A stretch of DNA of 64,000 nt from contig JAJSPD010000033.1 in the NCBI GenBank assembly GCA_021307315.1, positions 248,001 through 312,000 on the forward strand, in the 5' to 3' direction. The stretch's first letter is position 1; each line of letters begins with the position of its first letter. Below the pieces are notes generated by a model. That model had not been told where the DNA came from and ran no database searches. It was given only the letters and a program-made list of their open reading frames with translations. The translations under genes were made by a program, and so were the position numbers. This DNA is from Bisporella sp. PMI_857 (Eukaryota; Ascomycota; Leotiomycetes; Helotiales; Helotiaceae). Below are positions 32,900 to 42,592 of the stretch, piece after piece.

Positions 32900-33188
32900 T
32901 GTCACGGCCCTGGCCCTATCTCGAGCTTGGCGCCAGACACCGCAGAGCTCGGTAAAGCTTGGCCCCTGCTACCACAGGGCTCGCTTCCCAGAGCTTGGCG
33001 ACCGACACTACAGGGCTCGCTTACACGGCCCCTGGCCAGCCTCCTGTATATAAAGCACTACTCTCCTTCCCTTCTTCTGCCTGTAGCTTGTTCTCTTAGT
33101 TATAACAATTGACAGTTGTTCACACCTTTGAGTCCTTCTTCTACCTAGATCTACGGATCGAGATCCCTGTTCAGCTTGAGTTGTTACA
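32900..33188 (+). repeat. LTR-A copy 4 (solo LTR with perfect TSD, expanded)
   Basis: Begins TGTCACGGCCCTGG and ends GAGTTGTTACA. CTGCC flanks both sides (32895-32899 and 33189-33193), a perfect 5-bp target duplication. At 289 bp it is longer than the other copies because a unit containing AGCTTGGC and ACAGGGCTCGCTT is repeated in the U3 part. Confidence 0.9.
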
Positions 33189-33842
33189 CTGCCCACCGTT
33201 GCATAACTTCCTAATGTCCACTGCCGATATAATTCATCTCCATATCTTCATCAAACCAAACATAGTAAGACTATCACCCAGTATTATACAGCCAGGGCCA
33301 GCCAGGGAGGCATAGTAGCACAACGCTCGGTATCATCCTTTTGGAAACCGTCGTTGTTGCAGAAGACGGGAAGTAAGATCTTACATGCGGTATTATATCG
33401 CAGTCGTTCTTCAAACGTATGCCATCGATTAGGGACGTAAGAATATTCGAGGGAGGGGTGTGTTCGAGGGAGTGCAAGGTAACTCGAGTGTGCAGAGAGA
33501 AGAGCCTTGATTGCTCATGATGTGAGTATGAGAATATGTTCCAGTGTGGAGTTTCGAAAAGTGTATGGCGGTCCGGGCCAAAAGTGTTGAAGGTAGTTCG
33601 AGGTATAGCCCTACGGGCAATTAGTGATATCAGACGTAAAAGATGAGGGAGTGGACCAGCTTCTCCCCCGAACGGCTAGCGTGTTGAACATGAAAGGAAC
33701 ATGATTAAGCGCAAAATCCCCGGTGATAGTTGGCAGGAGGGGTAGGGGTATTGATTGATTGGTAAGGAGAAAAGTGCATGTCACTCCCAGCCTCCCAGAT
33801 ATCAGACCAAATGGCCAGGAGACATAAGAAGACAACTCCACC
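33189..33842. other. Spacer between LTR-A and a MITE-like element
   Basis: No gene or repeat recognised. Confidence 0.3.
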
Positions 33843-34138
33843 CTCTAAAGAGAGAGTGATACATGCCCTCCCCCTCCTTGTCTTTCTCCAGTTTTCTTGC
33901 GATTTTGCCAAGTGTCATGTGATTTCTTTTAAAAAAAAGTTACAATTTCAACTTCTAAGTAAATTAAAGTCTAAAGTCAATGGTTAGGGTTAGTTTCGGG
34001 GGGTTGGGGGGTCAGACACCCCCCATATTAGTATATATTTAACAAAAAGTTGAAGTTGAAGTTGAAGTTGAAGTTGGAAGTTGAAAAAAGACAGAAGGGG
34101 AGGGGGGGGGGAGGTCGTGTATCACTCTCCCTCTGAAG
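33843..34138. mobile_element. MITE-like element with imperfect terminal inverted repeats
   Basis: About 296 bp. The left end contains GAGAGTGATACATG and CCTCCCC; the right end contains the complement with three or four differences (GGGGAGG, CGTGTATCACTCTC). Inside are an AT-rich region, a poly-G stretch, a single GGTTAGGGTTAG and a GAAGTT hexamer array at 34047-34085. No coding capacity. No flanking duplication was identified. Confidence 0.5.
34047..34085. repeat. GAAGTT hexanucleotide microsatellite
   Basis: About five to six units of GAAGTT/GTTGAA with one interruption, inside the MITE-like element. Confidence 0.8.
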
Positions 34139-34332
34139 ACTTTTAAAGTTTCAGGCGGGCGAAACATACAGCACGAAAATGCGAATACGAATATACGAGC
34201 ATCGGATTCGGCTCAAAATCACGCCGAGCTCTTCGAAATGTCTCCGAACTGGAAGATATAAGTATCTTCATCGCGTTTGACTTCACGCCTCCTCAATGCA
34301 ATTGCGCTGATAATTCTGCAAGCTCCCTCATC

Positions 34333-35352
34333 ATGGCGTCAATGATGAAGGCGTGGCAATATACTACTATTGAGGATACCCTAGAAAAGTCGATCTATCT
34401 CACTCAAACTATCCCCATGCCCACAAAGTTGTCCCTTTCCAAAGACCAAATACTCGTCAAAGTCCTCTCCGCAGCCCTCAACCCGGTCGACATCAAGCTC
34501 CCCGAATCAAGCATCGCTTCATTCATGGTTAAGCCTCCTGCTACCCCAGGCCTTGACTTTTGCGGCCGAGTTGTTGAAGTACATGATTCGAACAGCACAT
34601 TCAAGTCAGGCGAGCTGGTGTTTGGTGCCTTCAGCCGCGCAGCAAAGCAAGGCACACTCGGTCAATACATTACCATTTCGTCCTCGGAATGCGCGCCGCT
34701 TCCAAAGGGTGTTAAGGTTGATGACGCTGCAGCCATAGGGATGGCTGGGGTCACTGCGTATCTGTCCCTGCTTCCAGATGTGGTTAAACCAGGAGCAAAG
34801 GTCTTTATCAATGGCGGGAGTGGTGGGGTTGGGACGTGGGCAATTCAATTTGCGAAGATAAGAGGTGCTAAAGTCACAGCAACTTGCTCAACTGGCAACG
34901 TCGAGCTTTGTAAAAGCCTCGGCGCGGAAAAGGTGCTGGATTACAAGGAGGTGGACATTGTATCGGAATTGGAGAAATCTGGACCGGGGTACGATTTCTT
35001 CGTTGACAATGCAGGGTCACCAGCCGGCCTTTACGAGCGTAGTGACAGGTTCCTCAAGAAGGATGGGGCTTTCATGCAGGTTGCCACGGCAATGACACCC
35101 AAAGCAATGGGTACTGTGGCTAGGAGGATGATGTTACCTCGAGTGCTGGGAGGTGGACCAAGAAGGTTTCATTTTGTGCAGACGAAGAGTACAAGGAGGG
35201 ATTTGGAGCAAATTGGGACATGGATGGCAGAGGGAAAGGTCAGGAGTGTAATTGATAATGTCTTTAGGTTTGAGGATGTACCAGTAGCTTTTGGGAAGTT
35301 AAGAGAAGGGAGGACAAAAGGGAAAATTATTGTTCATGTAGACAAGGAGTAA
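34333..35352 (+). CDS. Zinc-independent medium-chain oxidoreductase (quinone-reductase-like)
   Basis: Intact, intronless protein of 339 residues, the usual length for the family. The N-terminal GroES-like fold contains SAALNPVDIKLPE near residue 50 and TPGLDFCGRVVEV near residue 71. The NAD(P)-binding half has INGGSGGVGTWAIQFAKIRGAKVTATCST at about residues 158-186, including the GGSGGVGT phosphate loop. SLGAEKVLDYKE follows, and the C-terminus (VPVAFGKLREGRTKGKIIV) closes the fold. The cysteine cluster that binds structural zinc in classic alcohol dehydrogenases is absent, which points to the quinone reductase/enoyl reductase branch. It should reduce an alkenal, quinone or enone with NADPH in the cytosol; the physiological substrate is unknown. 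The first ATG at 34333 gives the expected N-terminus. No partner gene is close enough to suggest a pathway. Confidence 0.93.
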   Translation: MASMMKAWQYTTIEDTLEKSIYLTQTIPMPTKLSLSKDQILVKVLSAALNPVDIKLPESSIASFMVKPPATPGLDFCGRVVEVHDSNSTFKSGELVFGAFSRAAKQGTLGQYITISSSECAPLPKGVKVDDAAAIGMAGVTAYLSLLPDVVKPGAKVFINGGSGGVGTWAIQFAKIRGAKVTATCSTGNVELCKSLGAEKVLDYKEVDIVSELEKSGPGYDFFVDNAGSPAGLYERSDRFLKKDGAFMQVATAMTPKAMGTVARRMMLPRVLGGGPRRFHFVQTKSTRRDLEQIGTWMAEGKVRSVIDNVFRFEDVPVAFGKLREGRTKGKIIVHVDKE

Positions 35353-36064
35353 ATTATTATTAGCACGACAGTAGCTAAGACCACAGAGCCCAAGATATTA
35401 GAGACTCCATCCAGATGCGGAAAATACTTTAGTACTAACATTCTTAACGTACAAATAATATTTGAGTACTAAGGAAACGTTAGTACTACTGTTTTCACAG
35501 ATCGCCATCAGAATTATGCACCCTCCAATTCAAGGAGTGGTCGACCTGTTCCTCACATGAAGTCCTGGAAATAAATGGAGTATAACTTACTCACCGCCTT
35601 ATTAAGCTTAACACATTGTTGATTATTAACAACTTATAACCTCTCAAAATCCTGCTGTTAAAAATTTTACGTCAGGGTCTTTAGTGTACTCCCTAGCTAT
35701 TTTTGAAAAAGGTATGCTATCAATTTTTGATGGGGCAAGCTGCGATTATATCCCTGATCTACATAATGGGCCAGCCTGCATGTCCAAATAATAAGCTAGT
35801 ACTTAATAGTCGGCTGATCACTATTATCATGCATCCAGATTCAGAGCTTATCACGGTATCACTTGCGCAGGCTTACTACTTGTGCAAGCTTACTACTTGT
35901 GCTAGCCCACTATTTAGAGAGGAAGTTAACATCGGATTGCTATAGGTGGCATTAAGCTTTCACGCTTACATAATAGTGTTTTTATTCTACGTGACTCTAA
36001 CAGCTCAGCTTATTCGGAGCCGGGATTGTGCCAATGACGTAGCTTTTAAGCATGTGTTAAGCAC
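35353..36064. other. Intergenic region with a short direct repeat
   Basis: No gene recognised. A short direct repeat (GCTTACTACTTGTGC and variants) lies at 35868-35905. Confidence 0.35.
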
Positions 36065-36285
36065 TGTAACAACTCAAGCCGAACAGGGATCTCGATCCGT
36101 GGATCTCAGGAAGAGGGACTCAAAAGTGTGAGCGACTGTCAATTGTTATAACTAAGAGAACAAACTACGGACAGAAGAAGGGAAGGAAAGCAGTGCTTTA
36201 TATACAGGAGGCTGGCCAGGGGCCAGTGTAAGCGAGCCCCGTAGTGTCAGGAGCCAAGCTCCAAGATAGGGCCAGGGCCGTGACA
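36065..36285 (-). repeat. LTR-A copy 5
   Basis: Begins TGTAACAACTCAAGC and ends GGCCGTGACA; 221 bp, minus orientation, with the family TATA box. The flanks AGCAC and GCTCG do not match, so the original target duplication is lost or the copy arose from recombination between elements. Confidence 0.85.
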
Positions 36286-36603
36286 GCTCGAGTCGAGCCG
36301 ATAGCTTTTCGGCATTCTCGGCTTGTAAGGTGCTGGGGTAGTGTGCACAAGTCAACTGCAATTTGATACAAGACTAATCTCTACCCTTTCTACTACGTCC
36401 CGAGTCCCCTTATACCCTCCGTACCCCTGGCGACACTCCACGTGCCCATACATGCCCAGCATCAGGGATTTTACAAAGTCCCCTCCTTGCCTCTTAGCAC
36501 GTGTCATCCTGGCACCTGACAGTTACCTACTGGGTTGGCCACAGTCTATACATGCATTCCAGCAATCGGTTACTATCACTTACACCCACCTGGCAATAGG
36601 CCG

Positions 36604-36694
36604 TAACTTAGAACCGAATACAACGAATACCAGAATCACCACCGCAAAAGCGTAGTCAATGGCCACTGCGCCTTCTGCACTGTGATAGGTATCC
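36604..36694 (+). repeat. LTR-C partial copy
   Basis: About 90 bp that match the 3' part of LTR-C (AACTTAGAACC, CGTAGTCAATGGCCACTGCGCC, GTGATAGGTATCC). The 5' terminus was not identified. Confidence 0.5.
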
Positions 36695-38126
36695 CAACAC
36701 TGTTAAACATCATTGCGCCTTAGCGCAAACCTCGGTCATCATTTAATGACGACACCCTTTTTCGAGCGCTACTGTGCAAGTCCACTCTGGAGCCCCGCTA
36801 TTAACAGCTAGCTCCAGATTATGATAGTAAAAAGTGCTAAAAAAATAAAAAAATAACTAGCTACAGAATCCTTGGCATGAATGCCTGAGCCAAAGCCCAA
36901 CAACAAGGCTCTGTATGTGGCGTACTGGGCTGCAAGGCGATCGCCAGCAATACAATTTTTTGTAAGTAAGAGTTGTGCTAGTTTGTAAAACTGTGCTACA
37001 GGCTGATTTGAATGGTCAGCACTGTGACTGGTTAAGTTGTGAGGTATGGAAAAAACACATCACCCTACGTAGAAGTTTGAAGTTTCGGCATAGCCCCATT
37101 TAAAAGCCACTCCACAAGCGCAATTAGTAAACTAAAGTTGAATTATTAAAAATATTATTGGTTGTTAATATTAAATTTAGTTGTAGTATAATATTATTGA
37201 GTAAATTGGCTGCAAAAACGGCGAGTTTTGGTGTAAAATTGCGAAAACGCGAAGACTTTTGGACTAGTACTGTATATAATGAGCCAAGCAGGCCTCACAA
37301 TTTTACCGCTGGTAAATGCCGTCAATATAGAGGCCCGTTGTTTGAGACTTCTCGAGCCATGACAACACATTGCGAGAACACTCATAGATTAAGTGATTTA
37401 TTATAATTGATCCTCTTTACGCTTCTATCTTCTTTAGTTGTTCCTCGTAGCCCTGTTGCAAGACTTTCCAGAGTTTGGGAGACGGCATAGCTGAGCATTA
37501 CGAGATGGATCTATTTATACTGTATCGACATTCTTACTGTTTTCGCTAATTACCTGTTAAAAAGATCAGATGTTCTCCATTTTGGGAAGGCTTCATATGA
37601 GTTTAGGAGCGGGATTATTTTGGTGCTAACTGAGTACTTGCTCGACCAGAATCTCTTAATTCTTTCACTACCCCAATCTGCTTCTCCATTCCCTCCGCCC
37701 CAGCCAATTCCTGCAAAACCATCTCATTCTCCTCTGCAACCTTTCGGTGGGAGGCTAGAGTATCGGGAAGGGAGACGGCTCGCCCTATTTATGCATTGGG
37801 ATTGCGTTGCACTCTGAAATTTTGATTGTTAAGAACTGTTCGACCTGCTTTCGACGCTTGTCATGAGGCAGGTATCGCTTTTCGCAATCAAAGTTTGGAT
37901 TAGCTAGATCCCACTTCTCGCCTGGAAAATCGATGCTCCGACAAATCTCTGGTGTGCATCCCTGAACACGTTAGATATAGTGTAGTAGAATCAGCTTGAT
38001 CTTGGGCGGAAAGTTCATCAGCCCGATCAATGTCTCAGTCCCGAACCGGCAAACCTACCAAGGAATTGTTTGCTAATTTTGCGCCACCGGCATCTCCCAA
38101 CCACTCATCTCAATGAATTACATATC
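36695..38126. other. AT-rich intergenic region with a possible BED-finger relic
   Basis: No complete gene. The plus-strand frame ending at 37406 encodes FTAGKCRQYRGPLFETSRAMTTHCENTH near 37300, which looks like a BED zinc finger of a hAT transposase (a C...C...H...H pattern with one residue in place of the second cysteine). It is short, AT-rich around it, and no catalytic domain follows, so it could be a relic or chance. The rest to 38126 is probably promoter and leader of the next gene. Confidence 0.3.
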
Positions 38127-40205
38127 ATGAGCTACCACAACTGGAGCTTGCCTGACGCCAGCACAGACAATATTTCAGCTTTCGACTGTCCTGTTGCACA
38201 TCGCTTTGTTGATCAATTGAAAACTTATCTTCGTCGTTTAGCACTGAATAATCCTCAAGCGCCCAAAATGCTCTCATCCACCTCCTATTTCATCGCCTCT
38301 AGTATCTCAATCTACCACAATGCAATCAAATCGCTCATATTCACTGCAGCGCAGCTGCTCTTCGCAATGAGCGTGTACAAGTTCTTCTCCCTTATCGCGT
38401 CCAAAGCCAACCTATTCACATCCTACCTTATGTTCATGGAAGACTTCGTCCAAAAGGTCTACTTTATCTTCTCGCGTGGATTCTCTCCAAACAGCGTCAT
38501 GGTGCTGTGTTTTGCCGTTGTATACGCCGCAGCGGGCCTGTATGGAACTTTACTCTGGGGACTAGATGCTCCGGGATATATTTTTCAAGGTAAAAACGTG
38601 TCTGCTTCGACGCTGAACAACTCGCTGCTAGGGGAACCTGCATATATCCTTTACCTTGATGCGAGACGGAACAACCTAGCGATGCTCGATAAGGAGTTGC
38701 CACACATGATTGGTGCTAACCTGTTCAAGCCTGGCGTAAACTTCACCTTGACTTCAGAAGTCAATCGAGGCGTGCCTCAAGTCGTAGCGCCCACGCGGTC
38801 CAAGGTTGGAGGCCGCGTATGGCTGGATACGGAAGGGCTCTCCGTGTCACCGGATACCCAAGTCATGGTGTCGTTCAAGAAGAATGACACGGGGCCATTA
38901 ATAAACATGGATTGTCCGGTGCTAGAATCGGGTAAGGGCGTGGCACAGTTCTGGAACTGCACTTTCAACAACAGCTTCGTGGATCCACTGCTCACCACCA
39001 TCATTGGCATACCAGAGGTGCATTGGGACAATCCGTCTGACTTATTGCATGACTCGCGGTATATCAAACCGGATCGGAAAAAGAACATCTGGGCTGCGTT
39101 TGGACAGGGTGGCGGTACGGCTGTGATGAAGCAGATGTTTACGGTGACGAAAGGGACGAGGCGGTATAGTTTCATTGAGACCACATTCCGTTGTACGATG
39201 TTGACGATGCCCGGCGTACCGTTTTCTTCTTATGAAGTGGCGGACATACTGAAGAGGACATGGAGCACAAATGCAACAGAGCAGCAGGCTCCACTTATCA
39301 AGCGCCTATCTAACTCTATTGCTAGGGCGCAAGATCAAAATCAGAGCTTCTTGTTCGGGGTAAATGACGCCACGGATTTGACAACTACTCAGGTCAACTG
39401 GGAGTATTTGACATCAGAGCTCGAGGGGAGTCCGTTATTCTCAGTACTTCGAGTCTCGATAACCAACATCACTCTTGTCAGATCAGAGACTATTGCAGTT
39501 ACTCCCACGCCATTCGCATCATGCGACACCTCTATCCAGAATTTGGCGTATGCGGGAGTAGTTTCAGATACCGACTGTGCAACAGCAAAGCAGGGTATGG
39601 GCTCCGTTTTCTATGGCCAGGTAGATACCTCCGCCGTCCTTATCTTATACGGCTTAGGGGATGGGAGATCGAACATCAGTTCAATCGCGTTAGATGAAAA
39701 AATCTATGAATGGTCGATCGAGAGCTCTAGGCGCATGGATGACTTGCTAGTGTCGCGTGGTTTTATCGTCAGTGTCAACGCATCTCTAGTCACACTAGAG
39801 GTGAGTGTACTCAGGCCAGCTATATCATACCTACAGATGGTCCTCGTCCTTCTCACCGTCTTATTGGCTGCCCTAGGGTGGATATGTCTCCGACTCTTTT
39901 CATCGTCACATTGGTCAAGCTCCCTGCTTTCAAACCTTCTGGCTCCAACCGGCATGACAGATGATAAGAAGCAAAGTCCTGGATACATCAGCCCAGTTCC
40001 TGATATACGACTTCAAAAGGCGGGGTCAAGAATGGCAATTATGGTGGACAACACAATATTCAAGCTTGATGTCGACTCCCCCACTAGGGTCGAGACATCG
40101 AGACACCTTATGCCTTCCTCTCAGCAACCTGAGGTCGAAATATGTGAAAGTAAATCGCAGTTGCCACAGCACAACCATAATCCGCAAATTTTGCAAACCG
40201 GATGA
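38127..40205 (+). CDS. Large fungal membrane protein with ectodomain, unknown function
   Basis: Intronless frame of 692 residues from the ATG at 38127 (MSYHNWSLPD). The frame extends a little further upstream, but that part has no ATG. Three clear membrane spans are seen: residues about 75-97 (LIFTAAQLLFAMSVYKFFSLIA), 126-147 (VMVLCFAVVYAAAGLYGTLLW), and near the C-terminus, 602-622 (LQMVLVLLTVLLAALGWICLRL). Between spans two and three lies a domain of about 450 residues with several N-x-S/T sites (NVSAS, NFTLT, NNSFV, NATEQ, NQSFL, NITLV, NISSI, NASLV). It is therefore probably extracellular or luminal. A cytosolic tail of about 70 residues follows. The plan resembles fungal DUF3176-type proteins, as does the gene at 59594-61575, but sequence similarity is not obvious by eye. 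Function unknown. Confidence 0.75.
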   Translation: MSYHNWSLPDASTDNISAFDCPVAHRFVDQLKTYLRRLALNNPQAPKMLSSTSYFIASSISIYHNAIKSLIFTAAQLLFAMSVYKFFSLIASKANLFTSYLMFMEDFVQKVYFIFSRGFSPNSVMVLCFAVVYAAAGLYGTLLWGLDAPGYIFQGKNVSASTLNNSLLGEPAYILYLDARRNNLAMLDKELPHMIGANLFKPGVNFTLTSEVNRGVPQVVAPTRSKVGGRVWLDTEGLSVSPDTQVMVSFKKNDTGPLINMDCPVLESGKGVAQFWNCTFNNSFVDPLLTTIIGIPEVHWDNPSDLLHDSRYIKPDRKKNIWAAFGQGGGTAVMKQMFTVTKGTRRYSFIETTFRCTMLTMPGVPFSSYEVADILKRTWSTNATEQQAPLIKRLSNSIARAQDQNQSFLFGVNDATDLTTTQVNWEYLTSELEGSPLFSVLRVSITNITLVRSETIAVTPTPFASCDTSIQNLAYAGVVSDTDCATAKQGMGSVFYGQVDTSAVLILYGLGDGRSNISSIALDEKIYEWSIESSRRMDDLLVSRGFIVSVNASLVTLEVSVLRPAISYLQMVLVLLTVLLAALGWICLRLFSSSHWSSSLLSNLLAPTGMTDDKKQSPGYISPVPDIRLQKAGSRMAIMVDNTIFKLDVDSPTRVETSRHLMPSSQQPEVEICESKSQLPQHNHNPQILQTG

Positions 40206-40402
40206 TGGGAGCAACTATGGGGACTCGACTGATGATGATGGCAGGAAGATTTCTGTCGGGAGGAATTTGGACTATTGAAAGATGACTTTGAGGCTTGAGC
40301 GGCTTCTCCGATTTTCTGAAGGAACTTATTAGTGCCCATTACGGCATGATACAGCCATGCGCCTAACTAGTGTCAAAACCATGATTTCCCCAAATCTCAA
40401 AT
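40206..40402. other. Short 3' flank
   Basis: No feature recognised. GAT/GAC-rich sequence follows the stop codon. Confidence 0.3.
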
Positions 40403-40444
40403 TGTCAGAACGCATGTAAATAGAATCACGTGAACACCGGATTA
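40403..40444 (+). repeat. LTR-C 5' end, interrupted by LTR-B
   Basis: Starts TGTCAGAACGCATGTAAATA and continues GAATCACGTGAAC, matching the ends of the LTR-C copies at 19472 and 53041. LTR-B begins at 40445, so the younger element cut or replaced the older one. Confidence 0.6.
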
Positions 40445-40725
40445 TGTGACAGCCTAACAACCAGCCGAAGGCTTTTCAGCTGTAGTGCTTTCAGGGCTGC
40501 AAGCGGCACGCTCTGCCCATGGCCAGCCACAGGCTCACAGCTACAGCACAGTTAAAAGATATAAGGAACAGCTAGAGCTCTCTGGAGAAGAGCAAGCTTG
40601 AGTTTTTCCTGTTAGACCTACAAGCATACTTCTAATATCAATGCATCACTATTGCAACTACAGTGCTCGTCACGTATTCTCACCTGTTATATTGCAATCC
40701 CTCCTGCTGCCCTCTTTCTGTTACA
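40445..40725 (+). repeat. LTR-B copy
   Basis: 281 bp from TGTGACAGCC to TTCTGTTACA, with the conserved GATATAAGGAACAGCTAGAG, CAAGCTTGAG and TATTGCAATCCCTCC blocks. Flanking pentamers differ. Confidence 0.75.
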
Positions 40726-41055
40726 GCAGGCCTGTTCATAACTTTTCAGTCGCGTTATTCCGCCAAATCGCAGTTGAAATAACTAAAACTCACTTGCATC
40801 TCAAGTGTTTTCAACAACCTAAAAAACTTTTATCCGACTAAGCAATTCATCGGATTTTTGTATAGCAAGCGAAGCATTCGATTGCGCAAAAAAAGCAAAG
40901 CTACGGCTTGAATAGCGATTATCCGAATCGTTTACAGCCAGCGTTGTTTCGGCAATACAAAAACGTGTCGATCGCATAGCACTAGTAACTCGAGATTGAT
41001 CAGCTAACGGTTCAAAAAAAAATCGACGAAAATTCGGAAAAAAGTAAACAATAAC
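40726..41055. other. Unidentified, possibly formerly coding sequence
   Basis: Both strands have frames broken by a few stops that look coding-like in composition. One reads through RLSESFTASVVSAIQKRV on the plus strand. It may be the 5' part of the BTB-like gene or a transposon piece; it was not identified. Confidence 0.25.
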
Positions 41056-41706
41056 AGCTAGCAGTTGGTAGCTCGCTAGCTCAAGTATTCACCAAGCGTC
41101 AGCTCTAAACAACCAGCATTTCGTAACCGATTCGACAATGAACTGCAAAGAATTCGAATTATCGCCGATAAGTTGCGTGCATGTCCGATATACGTATTTG
41201 CTGATACTTATTCAATTCTCCCTTTGAAGAATGTGTAGGAAGTAGGGGTTTACGGATCCACATACGACCCATCAGGTCACGTGGTCCGCACAAACCCCAT
41301 TTTGTAGAATCTAGAGTAGAACCTAATACAACAACAATTACCATATCCATCAAGAGCAAGAGCACAGCCTATGAGCTGTGCCTTTTGCCCCGTGGAAGGT
41401 AAGGAGGGGATACCAACAAATGTCTCGAAACATAAAATAATCGCCTACCTGAAGAAACTGGAGCATTCAAAGGATAATCATAGAGAGGCTATTCTCGACC
41501 TTCTCGAATCTGCTTTTTCGCATCTTCCGGGCTCTGATTCTTTTCTCGACTGGTTGGGAAAATATGCTAGCTGGAAGCTAAAAGACCTTCAACAAGACTC
41601 TTTAAGACTTGAATGTTTGATAGCAGAAAATGATGGATGCTTTGCTAAACTCTTAGTTAAGCACGTTCCGCCGAGCCAGAGAAATCCTTTCCCGCTTAAT
41701 TCCTAG
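41056..41706 (+). pseudogene. BTB-like protein gene disrupted by LTR-D
   Basis: On both sides of LTR-D (41234-41418) the same reading frame continues. Upstream it gives NELQRIRIIADKLRACPIYV and FADTYSILPL; downstream VSKHKIIAYLKKLEHSKDNH, then AILDLLESAFSHLP and CFAKLLVKHVPPS. The YVFADTY-x-I-x-x-L followed by a helical C-terminal region is typical of the segment after the BTB/POZ fold in fungal BTB proteins. The BTB core itself (sequence before 41056) was not recognised and an in-frame stop occurs near 41053. The open frame 41371-41706 on its own is an artefact, because its first residues are LTR sequence. The product, if it was made, would have been a protein-interaction adaptor. Function is inferred from fold only. 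Confidence 0.55.
41234..41418 (+). repeat. LTR-D copy 2, inserted in a BTB-like gene
   Basis: 185 bp, more than 90 percent alike to 22947-23131, from TGTAGGAAGTAGGGG to ACCAACA. AATG occurs on both sides, so a 4-5 bp target duplication is likely. Removing it restores an uninterrupted frame in the flanking gene. Confidence 0.8.
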
Positions 41707-41749
41707 TTAGTTGTACAGATATTATCAAATGAGAAATAAAATTGGAATC

Positions 41750-41971
41750 TGTCACGGCCCTGGCCTATTTCGCTTAGAACCCCTTGGGGCTCGGCCTCTG
41801 ACACCACAAGGCCTCGCTTACACTGACCCCCGTATAGAAAGCACTGCTTCCCTTCCCTTCTTCTATCTGTAGCTTGTTCTCTTCGTTATAACAATTGATG
41901 GCCATCCATACTCTTGAGTCCTTTTCCTGAGATCTACGGATCGAGATCCCTGTCCGTCTTGAGTTGTTACA
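41750..41971 (+). repeat. LTR-A copy 6
   Basis: Begins TGTCACGGCCCTGG and ends GAGTTGTTACA, 222 bp. The TATA region is shortened (CCCCGTATAGAAAGCAC), so this copy has probably lost its promoter core. Flanks GAATC and TAAAC do not match. Confidence 0.85.
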
Positions 41972-42029
41972 TAAACAATCATTAAATACTTCATTTTCGT
42001 ACCTAAAATAAGGTCAATCGAATACTAGG

Positions 42030-42310
42030 TACGGAGGTCGCGGCCAAAAGTCATGGGACTCTTGGCATTAGGCGGAAAAGTGCCAAGAAAGGAACCCCAA
42101 TCACCTAGCAACGGCGATAGTGACTACTACGCTAAAAGGGTGGGAGATTCTAGTGGACATAGTGATGCTCTATAGGGCTTTCAGCTTCTTGCAAGCCTGA
42201 AACTGCCCTGTAATTATAGGTACCCTACGTTGCTATGCCAGAAGTGTGGCGTGCTTAGCCATTTTCAGTTGGCGCCAAGAGTCCTATGACTTTTGGCCGC
42301 GACCTCCGTA
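42030..42310. mobile_element. 281-bp MITE with 37-bp terminal inverted repeats
   Basis: The left arm from 42030 (TACGGAGGTCGCGGCCAAAA then GTCATGGGACTCTTGGC) and the right arm ending at 42310 are near-perfect complements over about 37 bp. If TA is the target dinucleotide, the element proper is 42032-42308. No coding capacity. It lies about 280 bp beyond the stop codon of the NLR gene. Neither the arms nor the interior matches the other MITEs here. Confidence 0.85.
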
Positions 42311-42592
42311 GCATTTCATATTATCCTGTAATTTTGGGCATATTCTAATAAATATTGAACCCTGCTCTAATAGCTGGAATAGAGATGATTTTGGTGTTCT
42401 GGAGGCGTTGAAATAAAGCTCTGTGATTAGTCTAAACCATTGGTTTAACCAATGCCCAGGCCACATTGCCCCACTTTCAAAAAGTGCGAGCTGTGGCAGC
42501 AAAAGGGATAAAGGCAAATGCTCCCTTTGGCCCTCATGAAATAGAAAATAAGAAATCATATATTATATATATAATGTTCACAACCTACGCTT

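Noticed and set aside
32424..33053. 209-codon plus-strand frame
   Set aside because: It runs into LTR-A and has no domain; chance frame plus repeat sequence.
33980..33995. GGTTAGGGTTAG, telomere-like repeat
   Set aside because: Only about two units, inside a MITE-like element; not a telomere or telomeric relic.
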